A stretch of 64,000 nt of DNA from Ficedula albicollis (lineage: Eukaryota > Chordata > Aves > Passeriformes > Muscicapidae), in contig NC_021671.1 of NCBI RefSeq assembly GCF_000247815.1, positions 19,917,511-19,981,510 of the forward strand, read 5' to 3'. This document shows positions 39,215 through 52,584 of the stretch, piece after piece (within the stretch, counting starts at the first letter, position 1; each line of letters begins with the position of its first letter). The position numbers and the translations under genes are program-made. Below the pieces are notes generated by a model, which saw only the letters and a program-made list of their open reading frames with translations, was not told the DNA's origin and searched no databases.

Positions 39215-41487
39215 CAGAGCTTCTGAATGAGATGGAAAATGACAATAAGTGGTCTTTATTGCAATTCAAACCAGTCCTCCTTCCTTACATGCATCTGCAT
39301 TTGCTTTTCACCAGTTCTACAATCATGCTTTTAATAGTAATGCCTAGCAAACAAAACACAATTAGGGAGAAAATAAATTATGCCATGAAACAGACAGTTG
39401 GTGTTTGCAGGGGATACTGTTTTGCTGAGGTAAGGCCAAGTGGAGCTGTGCATGAGTTATATTAATGCACTTATGAATCGATTGCTCAAAATGAGCTATC
39501 CTATGTCATTATGCTTTGGGCAATTTTTTGGAGCTCAGCAGTTTGATTATTTTTGCCTTGAATAATTGAAATTAGACACAGACAAAAGTTACATATGGGA
39601 CTGCTCTTTTTATTTCAGCCATTGAATCGAACATCCAAAGTCCCTTTTGATTTGGGGAAGGTAACACAGAAAGTCAGCTGGCATAAAAAGTCATTTATGC
39701 TTATTAATCTGGGTATTTTCCCATCTGCCCGCAGCATCTATAGTAACTCACCTTGAATTTAAAACCTTAAAAGAGTCCATTATTTCTTCTGCACCAGCTA
39801 AGATATGCTATGGATGTTATCTAAATTAGCACCCCATTAGGATTTGTCTTTGTCCTGTGGTTTGGTGCCAAAATAGGTCAATTTGGTGGCCACCCCCTAC
39901 TATCCCCAGAGTATAAGGAGGGCTGAGGGTGTGGGATATCAGATGAGATTGGGACATCAGAGAATGACTTTTGATACTTCTAGTCAAAACTGTCTCAGGG
40001 AGAGAAAGCTACTGTTTCCAATTAATGGGCAAAGGAAAGGAATGAAAGATTAAGGAGGGATTTGGTAATGGAGAAAGAATGAAGTACAGAGTGAGACTGA
40101 GCAGTCTACCTCAGAGAACTGATTAATTATTTTCTGACACAAAGTTTTGACCCAAGCTTTGTTTTGGGCAAGATTTCAAGAGACACTATAAAAATGATTT
40201 TGCATATATTAAATGGATACTTGGGATAATTCTCCTTTCAGCATCTTAACTACTTTATATAAATCTGCCACTTTTCAAATGGATATATTAAAGTTCTTGT
40301 GTGGTTGCATAATATCAGTATTCCTCTGAGGTTTTACAAATGCATCATCAGCATTAGATGGATGAAATCCAGCCCGCCATAATCCAGATGCCCAACATAG
40401 GCAATGCTTCACTGAACATTTCAGTATGCAGCCTGGAGAGCAGGGGAAAGAGCCAAATTTGCCTTAATGCTGCTACCATACTTGTCCTGAAGCCTGTAAT
40501 GGGAGTTCAGGAAGCTGCAGGGGAGGATGCAGTCTGCTTGTAATTGTGTTTCCTGGACTAGACTAGGGAGGGACCAGAGGTATTTCCCATAGATGGTGCT
40601 TAGGGGGACGCTGAACCCCTCTGTCCCCCACTTGTGATGGCACCTGGCCCTTTGCAGAGCAGAGGTGCAGCACATGCTAGTGCCTGCTCTTTGCACTCTG
40701 GCATCAAAGATGGGGCAACCTCCAGGTAGATGGAGCTACTCAGATCCTATGGAGTTAAAATTTTAACATTGTAGGGGAGCATCTTGAACCTCATCTCATT
40801 CAGACCATGGTGGGCTGAAAACATTGCACAAGCATGAGTGCAAGGGGCATGGCTTGAAATCACAGTATCTCCCATTCCCCAGACAATTGTTGCACCTCCT
40901 AGGATTTGTCTCAGAAGGTCTTAATCCATACCACTCCCTCATTTAGTTGGTGAGGTCTATCTGCCTTAATATGGGGTGATAGTTCATACATACTAAGTAT
41001 CCACAACCATGAAGTAAAAATTTCTGAGCAAATGAGTGGCTAAAACTTAAGCCTCCCTATGAAATTTTAAGGTAATGCCTTTGGGTGCCAAAGGTAAACT
41101 CTGTGAGGACTTAATCACACTAGTTTAGACAGATGAAGACAGGAGTGGCATTCAAGCTAAGGGAAGATTGAGTTAGGCAGTGAGGTTGAGAATAATGTAT
41201 TCAAGCTTAATCATTCTGATGAAATTTGACAAGATATTTATGGAGCAAATAAAAGTAATAACTTAGGGGACTCTTCAAAGAATGCAGAAGAGACAAGAGA
41301 GATCTCTGAAAAACTGTAAAGGTCAAAGTCTACACTCATTTTTAAATGGTGGAATACAGAAACACAGTGTCATAATGTACTTAACAGCTTAACTTCAAGA
41401 CTCAGAAAAAAAGATGAAATACCAAGAAGATAACATCATGATAAAGAGCTGCCAAGAAGGATCAAGCCAATCCAAATTCTTTCTTAG
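39215..41487. other. Unannotated stretch, no gene recognised
   Basis: Unique, AT-rich sequence. The last 100 bp (about 41395-41487) is open in a plus frame and could belong to the decayed coding segment that follows, but this is uncertain. Confidence 0.5.
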
Positions 41488-41998
41488 GATAATGGGAAAG
41501 CAATAAGTGTAAAATATCCTGACTCCCTTAGGGCCCGTGAGACCGCTCCTGTTCTTGTAACCAAACGGAGGAAATGCAGCCAGGATGGGAAACACTTACA
41601 AAACGTGTCCACTAAAAGTAAGAATCAGCAATCAGTCCTCTATCAAGGTGAGAGGTGTTTTGAGAAGGGCATTTTTATTAGCAGCCTGAAAGACACAGTC
41701 TTTGTCCAAAAAAAATGGAAGTGACTTGGAAAATTTAGTCTCACTTACAGAAAAAAATGGACACTCCCTGATTACCCCAAGTGCTGCTGAAAGCATGGCA
41801 GAGGATGCGAGTCATCCTGCCCAAAGTCAGCCTGCAGCTGTAGCTCAGACTCTCCCCACAACCAGTGCAGCAGTCTCAGATGATTCAGCCAATCCAAGGA
41901 TGGAGGTTGAGGAAATGAATCACCCTCCACTTTCCTCTCACTGCCATCCCACTGACCCTAGAAAAGTGTGGAAGGACTGCCTCACAATAGTCACTTAA
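41488..41998 (+). pseudogene. Protein-like segment with one frameshift, possible terminal exon or gene remnant
   Basis: After an acceptor-like ATTCTTTCTTAG (AG at 41486-41487) one frame is open for about 78 codons, to a TGA at 41722-41724, with a basic stretch containing VLVTKRRKCSQDGK. The frame one base later is open from 41702 to a TAA at 41996-41998, with an Ala/Ser/Pro-rich acidic region containing SAAESMAEDASHPAQSQPAA. The two frames meet at a run of eight A (41708-41715), where a single-base indel would switch between them. A poly(A) signal follows at 42392-42397. This fits a last exon that is either decayed or affected by a sequencing indel. I do not recognise the protein and see no upstream exons, so chance cannot be excluded. 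A donor-like CAAG|GTGAGA at 41649 offers an alternative end. Confidence 0.35.
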
Positions 41999-42391
41999 GT
42001 TTTAGCTAGCTAATACTAGGTGAGACCTTTAGTCCTTAAGCAGCAATTGGTGAACTACCCAGGCTCTCACAGACATTTGGGTACTTAATTCCCTTTAAAG
42101 TCAACATTTAGTAGAGCTGATAACTTAACCTGGAATCTGTTGACTGAGAGGTTCCCACAAGAAATAGGTTTTATGGGGATCTTAAGACTCTTACCTGTTC
42201 CAGGCACATCACTGGGCTCTTTAAGGATTACTAAACTCAGGGTGTGAGCCTGGGCCACACTCTGTGCCATATTACTGAGGGGAAAGGATTGCAATTTGCA
42301 CAAAGAAATCAATGGAGCTAATGCTGATCCCTGCCTGAGTATCCTCTTCCCACACTGGTGATAATGATGTTAATGGAAGCCTTTCTTGTGA

Positions 42392-42397
42392 AATAAA
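42392..42397 (+). terminator. Possible poly(A) signal AATAAA
   Basis: AATAAA lies about 390 nt after the stop of the protein-like segment at 41488-41998 on the same strand. The hexamer is common by chance in AT-rich DNA, so its meaning depends on that segment being transcribed. Confidence 0.3.
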
Positions 42398-42769
42398 GAC
42401 CTAAAAACTGTACTTTATTGTAAAGAAACCTTAGATGGAAATGCTTCTTTATGTTTTCTGCTTTGCCCTTTGAAGATGTTCTGGAGGGATAGTGGCTTCC
42501 AAAATACTGATAATTCTGCTATTAAAGAATTATAAGCATGATTCTGCTTTTGTCATGAAAAAGGTGGATGAACAGCAGAACTTTATGCATTGAAAGCCAG
42601 GATAGACACCTCTGCTACCCCACAGGATTTTCCATGCAGCCTTTCAATGCTATGCTCCATTTTTAAAGGTTTTCATTTCTTGAAAAAAAAAATAAATTCT
42701 GTCACATCTCATCTCTGAGCCCAACCAAGCCTAAACCCAAGCACTCACAGGAGTGGAGTGTCTGTGTTG

Positions 42770-43258
42770 CTATGGTCTGGAATAAATCCTTCCTGGTCCT
42801 TCACTACAAGAAAGACATGGAGGTACCAGAGCACGTCCAGAGAAGGGCAGCAGGGCTGATGGAGGGTTTGGAGCACAGGTCTTATGAAGAGCAGCTGAGG
42901 GAGCTGGGCTTGTTTAGCCTGGAGAAAAAGAAGGTTGAGGAGGTACTTTATCACTCTCTGCAACCACCTAAAAGGAGATGGGGGTTGCTTTCTTCTCCCA
43001 GGTCACAAACAACAATTTATGCCATGGGAGGTTTAGATTGGACAATAAGAGAAAATTCCTCACCAAATGGGTAATCAAGCACTGTAACAGGCTGCCCAGG
43101 GAAGTGGCTGAGTCATCATTCCTGGAGATATTGAAAGGAGATGTGGATATGGCACTTCAGGAACAGAGTTTAGTGGTGGATTTGGCTGTACTGGGTTAAT
43201 GGTTGGACTGGATGGTCCCAGAGGTCTTTTCCAATGTGAATCTTCAACTCTGTGATCC
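42770..43258 (+). mobile_element. CR1 LINE 3' region, about 490 bp
   Basis: Successive hallmarks of the CR1 3' region are present in order: GAGCACGTCCAGAGAAGGGC (42831), GAGCAGCTGAGGGAGCTGGG (42889), TTTAGCCTGGAGAAAAAGAAGG (42913), AGGTTTAGATTGGACAATAAGAG (43029), GGCTGCCCAGGGAAGTGGCTGAGTC (43090), GGTTGGACTGGATGGTCCCAGAGGTC (43202), and a terminal CTCTGTGATCC. The copy is 5' truncated, carries no intact reverse transcriptase, and is better preserved than the other CR1 pieces here. Open frames inside it (42772-43074 and 42978-43199) are non-functional. Confidence 0.93.
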
Positions 43259-45040
43259 CTGCTGGTTGGCAGCACATGCACAGCCATACCCAGCCCCACT
43301 CCCGAGCCCTTACAGCTCTGTGACCACAGCCCCAGTCACTTCTCACTGTGCTCACGGCAGCTGATGGCATCAGGGTGCTTGTGCACCATCACCCTGACAC
43401 CACCCAGATCTTCAGTGAAAGCAGAGACAAGCCAGTGTTGGTGCAATGACCACGATTTTAGGCACAAGCAGCTTTCTGAACCGGGTTAAAGGACTGGTTT
43501 CTCCTCTCTGTTTGGATGGAGACTGAAACTGCAGCATGTGTGAGGATCACTGAGACCAGGAGTGACATTGCATAGCTGAGGTCCAGAGGCCAAACCGAGT
43601 TCCATCCCTCTTTTTATGAGGAAAGGCTTTCTGTGGTGTCTCAGAATGCTCCAGTACCTAAACCTATTTGCTTCATAATATAATTATTACATAATTTTCA
43701 TATGGTCAAAGGAACAAGAAGAAACTTACATCTTATTAACAGATGCCAATAATTAATCAAGGCAGATGATTGCATGTTTTATTCCCTAATTCATACTCTA
43801 AAGCTTTCTCACAGCCTCTCACAGCACTTTCTCCTGTGTATTTGGCAGCAGTGTCTGAAGCAATGAGGAAATCAGTTGTTCCATTACAAAATACTTAAAC
43901 CCTATGTCCTGGTAGAGTATGAAGGCAAATGTCTAAGCATATTCCTGTATTTTTTCAATCCAGCTGTAAGGAGAAACTGCTCTCTCAGGCAGGCAGCCTG
44001 CTGTTGCTGAGATCCTTGAAAGGCTCCACATCCTGAAGGAAGTTGCATTTAAAATTAGCACACCTGCCTCGTGTGTCATCCAGGCAGATCCTGTTGCAGG
44101 AAAAAAATTAGATTAATAGATTAGAAAACAGTAGTTAAATATTTAATTTTGCCTTGTGAAGGTGGAAATTGATTCCTGGGGCAGGATATGGAGTGCCTCA
44201 TTTTGACACAGTCTACTCACACCAGTTTCAATACTGGCTGATGCTTTGTAAGGTGCTGTCAACTTTAGAACTTTTTTTTTAAGCATATTATTGTGTCCTT
44301 TAACATTTTGTATAAATATTGCAGGATCAATGGATATCTACATCTGTTGAAAAGAGTTTCTTTATATCTTGAAGTTCCATGAGGAAAAAAAAAGTGAATC
44401 CTAGTTTACTATAGAGGTCACAAAAGTAATGAAAAGCCAGAAGTTTCAATATAAACCATTATCATACCATGCAGTTTTATGAGTGTATATGTGCACATTC
44501 ATATGTATATTCTTGTGTGTTTTAGTGCAAAATAAAATAACACAAAACAAAGCACAGCTTATCTTTTCTCATGGATGCCACTCTTTGCTTGATTTCTGTT
44601 CTTCTCCAAGCCTTCTCACACATTCCTAACTGTCCCATTTTCTTTTTCTTTGCATACCTGCCAGATTCTTCCTCTGCCCACAGAAAAATTTCTAGCATTT
44701 CACTGTTTATATAGTTGCCAGCAGAACTGTTCTTGCTTGATTAGTTTTCTAACAATAACAGTAGATCAGATTTGAAAGTACAGTGATGCTTTAAAAAATG
44801 ATAAACTAAAAAATACCAAGGTATGACATACAAAGCATATATACTTTTATTTCTTTCCATTTCTATGCCAAAATTCTTGCTTCTCTTTATTTTCCATGCT
44901 TGTATACATCCTCCAGAATTGCAGCAGCCAGCAGTACTCTGCTGAATTCATTGTACATTCATTTGCCACCTCTGCATGACCTTGTCACACTGAGCTTTGA
45001 GCCACGCTGGCTGAGCTGACATTTTATAGCTCCCCCACAT
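43259..45040. other. Unannotated stretch, no gene recognised
   Basis: Unique AT-rich sequence with short homopolymers. No exon or mobile element is recognised. Confidence 0.55.
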
Positions 45041-45049
45041 CCGTTTTGA

Positions 45050-45069
45050 GAAAGAAACCGAAAGGGAAG
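45050..45069 (+). promoter_or_regulatory. ISRE-like motif near a TATA-like site and a pyrimidine tract
   Basis: The sequence GAAAGAAACCGAAAGGGAAG holds overlapping GAAANNGAAA cores, a good match to an interferon-stimulated response element. About 25 bp to the left is ATTTTATAGC (45021-45030), and to the right is a pyrimidine-rich tract (45090-45150). In human TMSB4X is a neighbour of interferon-linked TLR7/TLR8, which makes the site interesting, but the target is unknown and chance matches are expected. Confidence 0.35.
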
Positions 45070-45151
45070 TACAGAGTGCAAAAGAACTTTTTTTTCTTTC
45101 TTTCTCTTCTCTCCTTGGCCTCCCCTCCTTGCCTGCCCCCTTCCCCTTTTA

Positions 45152-48100
45152 GGAATGTCATGCATACTAAGCCACGTAGCTCCTGGAGGGGGCTGTGAGG
45201 GGAGGGGGGAGAAGTGCTCTTAAAGATATGGTTGGGGTTTATTTTCTCTAAGCCAGCTGTTTAAATAGTTAGTCATCCAAAGTTAGTCACTCCAGGCTCC
45301 CTCTGTGCTGCCACAGAGGGAACTGTGCGCCTCCAAAGGCCAAAGACCCAAAGACTAAGGTGTCTGTAGCACTCAGACAAAGCCTCTTTGGAAGTATCTG
45401 TTTCTCATTGTTGACTATAACCTGAGCCAAATTTACTCATTAAAATTAAGGCAAGTGCACCCCCCACTCAATACACTGGGGAGTTCTGCTCTGAAATGGG
45501 TGAAGAACTGCCAGATATAAGATGGTTGATCTTTTAGTGAGTGCAACTGATATTATTCCTGTCTTTACATCTTAAGTGGGGTGGTTATATGAACTGTAGC
45601 AAGGTGCAAAAGTAGACATTTGGTCCAAGGAGTATTCTTACTAAATCACAGCATGGCAGGTTAAGTGGATATGGCATTCATTGCTGTAGTTGAGGATGAC
45701 TGTGGTATTCTTCCATTTCCTTGATTGTATTTACTCATTCCATTTGCTGGAAGGATTGCTCCAGAGGTTTCTGGCTGCACATTTGAACTATATACTATGT
45801 TTGTTGAACAGACACTGTAATTAATGGGTAACATTTGTTTTCAAAAGAAAATCTTTAGCTATTTTTCTTCCTCCAAAGTTTCTTTAAAAAGGAAAAGGAT
45901 TAATCTTGACACAATTTATCTGGGAAAACTAGAGTGGTAATATGATGATGTTCTGGGTAAACAAGGGAAAACAAACTCCTCCAGGGAAGTAGGTGGATTT
46001 TTAAAAATAGTTAGAATAAAAAAAATTAAATAAAAAAGGAAAGTCATCCTGGCAGTAATCTGCATACTAAGTATGATGTGATCTACAAAAGAACTTAGTA
46101 ATTTGCTTGACTTTAAGCACATGGTTAGTCTCACTGTCTATTCACATGCTAAATGTAATACTTATGCACTTCATTAAACATAGATTTGCTGGCAGAAAAT
46201 GTCACTGTAATTAGATTGTTATAGCTGTACATATTTGAACTGTACAGCATAATTTCCCTGATTAGCATGATCATTATTAAGGGCACCTTCTTTAGAAAAT
46301 GCAATTGTTTTTTTCAAGTTGTCTTTAGTAAAATAAACCAGCTTTTGCACAGAGTGGGAGAATGCCTTTTATGATGTCAATGATAAGTCATGCTGACATA
46401 TTTTTAGGGAAACACTGCACTCTGCTGGTGGAAACTCTTCCTCTATCTTGTGGCACTCTGGAACGGTCTTGGGAAAGCAACAGATTCTGGTGAGCAGTTA
46501 CAACTTTTTATCCAAGGACGTGCATTGTCTGCAGCGTCCTCATAAATGGATAAATAGGAACAGGTCTTCTTCCTCTCTACTTCTTAGTCTCTAAAGAATA
46601 GCCAAAAGTACTTAGATATTCTGCAATATTTCCTGCAATAGGGAATATGTGATTATATGATAAGCACAGCTTAGCTGTCCACACTATTTGCAGAGCTCAA
46701 TAGAAAGTTCAGTGTCAGATCTAAACACTTTTTGCCATTCCCTGATGCAAATCCCACAAATTGAATTTCCGGTTAGAAATAGGTGCAGTCAGTAGGGCTC
46801 AGCCCCAAACCTGCACTCCTAGAGTCCCTTCCCTTTCCACCCCTCCTCTTCACTACTTGTTTCCTCTCTCCCTCATCTCTGTTTTCTGACTCCTGGCCAT
46901 TAGGTGGCAATCGTGACTATCATCTGCTTCCCTCGTTCATGTCCTCTGGTGGCCAAAACTACTTGTGTGCCCTGGCTCCTGAGAGAACCTCCTCTTGTCC
47001 CTCTCTGCCTTTCTCATCTATAGCAGCAGTAGTTTCCAGGGCCTGGTTGTTAAGCCTGGCAGTGGTTTACAGGGAAGAAAGGAATTGTTTGTGTTCAGAG
47101 GGGCACCGCTGTCTTGGCACAAGAAACGTGCTCTCTAGCTGGAAGCAGCAGCATTCCATAAGCTCTACCAGGAGCTCTCCCCTCTACAGTTTTCTTTCCA
47201 GTTTCCCACAGTTGCTCCAAGTGGCAGGGCTCTGGCTGGCATTTTAGAGGCACTGGCTTCAGCTTTGTGGCTGTGAACTTAAAAAGCCACAGGTAAATCT
47301 GTTTATAGCCAAGATTTGGGTTAAAGCTGACATATGATGCAAAGTCTTTTAGCTGAGAATCTCTGTCACCACTCTCCCTTTTGGCAGGGGTCTGAAGCTT
47401 GTCAGGGGGATCACTCCGAGGCCAGTTGCTGACTTTCTCCATATTACAGCCCCTAAAGAAGTGTCCTGGTTTGTCTTTAGCCACAGCCCTTCCCTGGCTG
47501 CAGAGCTGCCATGGGGGCACAGGGGTCCCTTCTGCAGGAGGTGTCCACCAGCATCCCCACACCCCTGCTCAGCTGCACGAGCCCATGCTCACCTGCTCAG
47601 CCCATCCATCCAAGCCCATCCAAGCCCATCCATCCTGCTCAGGATCATAGCTGGGTGCAGAGCTGCAGGCTTTGGGCAGCTTCTGGACCCACGCTGGAGC
47701 ATTTGTGGTCACCTGCCTCTCCAAGATGTGCCTTTTGCCCTTCTCGCAGAAGAAGGGCAGAGCTCCTGAGTGTGACCTGCCCACCAAAAGGGCAAGATGT
47801 GCAGGTCAGGTGAGGCTGGAGGTGGGAAAGGACCCTGCACCCCAGGGATGTGCTGGGGTTTGGTGAAAGGGCGTGGTTGAGCCTGGGAGCTGAGGAAGAG
47901 AAAATCACCAGAAGCGATGCTGCCTGGTACCACGAGCAAAGATGAAACTGCAAAGCCATTTCTAATTTTGGCATTTTCAAATCTTGAAGGCTTAACCTCC
48001 ACCTTCTAATTTGGTTCCCTTATACTATTTCTAGCTGTGTACTTCTAGGCCCATGCTGTGAGGAAATTAGTCAGCTGTTATGCCATTTTTAGGGAGAATT

Positions 48101-51100
48101 TTCCCTGACTGACTTTATGATTTGTTCTGATGGGTGTTGGTCACATTAAAACACAGGTAAAAGCAAAGCTATCAGTTGCTAATATATTTAAGGGAAATTA
48201 TTTTTATAACGTTTTCATTTGTTTTACACACTTTTGCCGTAGATAAAGGGTTTATGTTGGGATGTTAAACCCTGGAAGTCTATGCAGTTGTGGAGTATTT
48301 CTGGTCTTTGATGCCCTTAAATATAACACATTTTTGTTCTGAGTGGCTGAGACAGTGATGGGAAATTCACAAGGCAGATATGTAATTAAAATAATCTTTC
48401 AGAGAGGGTAAAACTGCTTCTGGGGCAAGTAAAACACAAGGAAGGCAAGTCAGAAGTAGTTATATTTGCTAAATTAGTATTCTGGTTTTTTGAAGTTTTT
48501 TTTGTTTTTTTTTTAACATGTGAAAATTATAAGTTGTCTGGACCAAAAATTATGTCCTCATAAATCTCACTGTATTTAAAAGTATGGTAAGACAGTAAAT
48601 GCAACATAGGAAGAAGGCCTTTACCTGGAAATAGAAATATATTATCACTGTGGATCAGAAATCACAAACAGAGTTTTGTGCATGAAAACACCCTCTGCAG
48701 GTTTCAAATCTTAGCTTTTCCCAAGTTGTTGTTCATAAAAAGGCCATTAAAAAGCAAATGCAAAAGTTTATTTGGCTTTTTAGCAGAAAAGGTTGTAAGA
48801 AAACTGCAAGTTCTGGCACAGTAGCAGCAGAATATGCAGCACAGTTCTGGTTTTTCAGGCTAACATAACAGTACAGGTGTGTCCAGAAAATGGCTTTATC
48901 TGCCTAGATCTTTCTATTACCTGTTTCATTACTTGGTTGCTATCAGCAATGGTTATAGAAATAGAGTTTACATTTTTCAGTGTCACAAGATGACATTAGG
49001 TAGCATGCATTATTGAACTGCCCTGTAACCATAATTAAAAATAAGAAATTAAAAGAATCAATCATGGCAAGAACTTTCCGCCAATCACAGGAGCATGGAT
49101 TTTGTGAAATATTTTGCTGCAAGGACAACATCCCACTGGAAAGGAGACAAAATACTTTCAGAGAAACATATTTTACTGATGCTCAATCTAATCACATCAT
49201 GGAGCAAATCCTGCTCAAGGACCCCCCAATCCAACCTTCCATTTTGATCAATAGTTGAACACAATCATGTTCGTTTAAACTCATTTTACTCTGAACATCA
49301 ACATTGGAAAAAACCATGAGATTTCCTTGCAGATTGCAAACCCACCTGTAACTGCTGGGGAATTTTCTCTTTCTCCCAGCTGCCAGCAGCAACACCTCAC
49401 AGCAAACATTAGTCAGAAAGTTTCTGTATTCTCAAGCTTTCATTGAGTGTCACCAGAATTAAATATAGATAGAGTATGTAAATAGCAATACTTGGCCTAT
49501 TTTTGCCACCTCTTTACTACAAAGGAAATGAAAATAAAATATGAAACTACTTGTGGAAACTCCCCAAATATGGAAGAGCTAATTTCTCTGTTGAAACAGG
49601 CTTTTTGTTAAAATTTAAATGGATGATGAAAATAGATAGTGAAAATGCTGCAGTTTTGATAAGACCTTTAACTGGCAATATTTAGAAAAAAGCTTTGATG
49701 TTGTACATGTGATACATCTGAAATTTTCAAAAATAGATTATTTCACATTCTGGTATCAAACAGAAATTTTATTTAAAAATCATTCATCAATTTTTGGCTA
49801 GAAGGTTTGTAAAAACCGGGTTTGAATTCAGTTAAATGATAAATTAGTTATTTTTTGTACTGGATTCAGGATTTTACAATTTCTTCATTTTTGGGGGGAA
49901 TAGTTATTTAATTTTTCAGATTTAATTTTATTTTTTTTGCCTGATCACTGCTTTAACTATAAGGAACAAAATAGCAGGGAAAGCACTTTATTATTATCTT
50001 TAAAAATTCTTAAGGTGTTTTATAAATTCTTCAGTTTCAATTGCTTTCCGTGTATTTGAAAAGTATTGAAAAAGTGGATTTAGTGCCTTATTTCATCACT
50101 TGGAGATCATTCAAAATTCCTTTCCCATCTTAATTTGATTTTCTCTGTGTGGGCTGGCTTACACGTTTTGAGGGAGCCTTTGGAAAGTAGGAAGCTGAAA
50201 ATCTTTCTTTATGCCTAGTTTGGGAATGAACCACAGACGATGGAGATGAAAGGACAACACCTCAGATAATTCACGGCTCTGAAGGAGGCAGAGAGGTGGC
50301 AGCAGGAATATTCCCTCCCTGGTTTTAAGATCAAGGGTAGCTGCCCAGATTCCCAGGCTCCCCTTGTACTCAGTGGAGATGGTCATGCTCCCAAACACAG
50401 GGGCTGGAGCTTTGAGGAAACTTCTCTCTGACTGCAGAGGAGCCAACATAGCCAACAGAAGCTTTACAGTGCCACAAGAGAACATTTTCTGCTTCTGAAA
50501 AAGACATCGATGAGATGGTTATTCTAATTAGCACAAAACTAAAGCTCCCCTGGAAGTTTAGCAGTTTTTGCAGCAGCCTATGTTATATGCATTATTTAGT
50601 TTAAATCATCTCCAAAAACGCATACCCATAAATGTGTCCCAGCTAATCTATTTGTGCCATTGCAATTGCAGGCAGATTTTCCACTAGGTTCAAAGAAGAC
50701 AAGCCCAAAAAAAGCTGATTTCATATGGAATTTTTTTTTTTTCTTAAATTAATCTTTGAAGTCCATAAGACTCTCATCAAACAAGGGGGGGAAAGAGAAA
50801 GATTATTGTTATGAATACTAATATCTTTGGGGAAGAAAAAATGTCTCCCTTAAGAGAAAACTTTTATTCCGCTAACACAATTAATATTCTAAGGAGGAAA
50901 CCCATGTCTGTTGAGGAAGCCCCTAAGTGCTTTTTCGTGTGCTTCCTCTGTGCTTCTTTTCTATTATTAAATAGCTCTATTTCAATCACTTTAAATAAAT
51001 TATATTTTGCTGGTGATATGAGCCATGAAAACTCTGGACTTCCACCACTGCTTTTGTGCCTTTGGGGAATAAAATAAGAGAAAGTATAAATTCAGTTTCC

Positions 51101-52584
51101 ATAAGACAGGAATATGTACTGAAAGATGAGCAGGTGGTTGAGCGCTTTGGGGGACAATGAATGATTTGAACTGTAAAAAATTACTTCAAAATGAACAATG
51201 AAATAGTAAGAATAAATTAATTGAATTCTAGCAAAGACAAAAAGCACTTAGAAATTCCCCTGGCAAGTGAGATCATAACTATTTAAGCTGTTTAAATCCA
51301 TAACATTTTTTCCCAAAAAATCATCAGTATAACATTTGTGAATGGAAACTCCAAGCTATATAATACTATCACACTTCTCTCAAAATCAGGCCAAAGCTTT
51401 CCAGATTCTGACTCTTCCAAACTTCTGTAGTCTTTGCAGAACAGTTTTCCAGTGGATTTAGAGCCACCTTCACTACTCAGGTGATTTCTCCACACTCATA
51501 AAACAGTTTCTAAGGCAAAGGTCGATTTTTCTGTCCCGTCATTCAGTGAAGTCTGTGTAAAATCTGCTCTACTAGATTTGGCTTTCTGTGTACCCTCTGT
51601 TTCTAGACTGCCAGAAAAGACCTTTAGCCTTTCCCACTTCCCAGGTCCTTTCCTCCAGGCATGGCTGGACCCACTTTCCTCTGGGCCAAACTGCAGCTGG
51701 GTGCTTTCCCTGTTAGTCACTCTTGGCTCCAGGGTGTCCCACACAAGCTGTGTGTTATACAGTGTTTTTTGCCCATGTGTGCAGAGCTGGGGAATTTGTC
51801 AGGCAGGGCCATTGTAGCAGTCAAAATAATAAAAAAAGAGAAGAAGCAACACAGTGCTGAAACCCCATTTGGGCACATAGTCTGTGCTCAATGTGCTCTA
51901 TACTGCCTAATGTTCTGGTATTGCATAGATGAGATTTGTTTCCAGTCATGGGATGTTTACATTGACATTTTCATACATCCCTATAAGGAAATCAGGAATT
52001 GCAGAGTCACAAGGATTCCCTTTATAGCCCAGTTGCATTAAGTGATTTTACCTATTAGACAGGAAGGTTGCTTGCTTTATGTGATGAAAGTGGTTGTGAA
52101 AACAGAAAATGTCAGAAAGCTGGGATAACTTCTTACATTAAAGTAAAAATACCTGAAAGACAGAAATGCTGTCATCAAGGTGATTACACACATATTTTAG
52201 TAATATAAATTATTATATATACTATCATTATACGAGATAAGTTTTTTATTTTACCTAAAATTTTTGCTTTTCATCTTAGAAGCTTTATTCAATGGTTTAA
52301 GTCTGTGTTTCCCAATCAAAAAGCATAGTAGTTTATTGTTTATAAATAGTTTGGATAATGCTGTGGACAATTAAGAAATTTCTGGTGGGGAATATTATGA
52401 AGTTCTTTGTGGCATATGACAAAATACACCAAACTACAAAGATGTCTTAATTGATCTACATAACTTTTATCTTCATCTTTCCATGAGTAGCTGAGGTGGT
52501 TTCCATCAACCTCCAGCTTTTGTAGAGAGCTGTTGACTATGATAGTCTCTGTGAGTGTAAAATGCCAGGGAATCTGATGAGTAG
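45152..52584. other. Unannotated stretch, no gene recognised
   Basis: Mostly AT-rich unique sequence. A GC-richer section at about 46800-47900 yields several overlapping open frames on both strands without recognisable domains. A segment at about 51600-51830 resembles one at about 58215-58460 (similar order of short blocks such as GGACCCACTT and CAGGGTGTCC/TGGGTGTCC), so both could be copies of an unclassified dispersed repeat. Confidence 0.45.

Noticed and set aside
42772..43199. Two open frames of 73-100 codons
   Set aside because: They lie entirely in the CR1 3' region, which does not encode a protein there.
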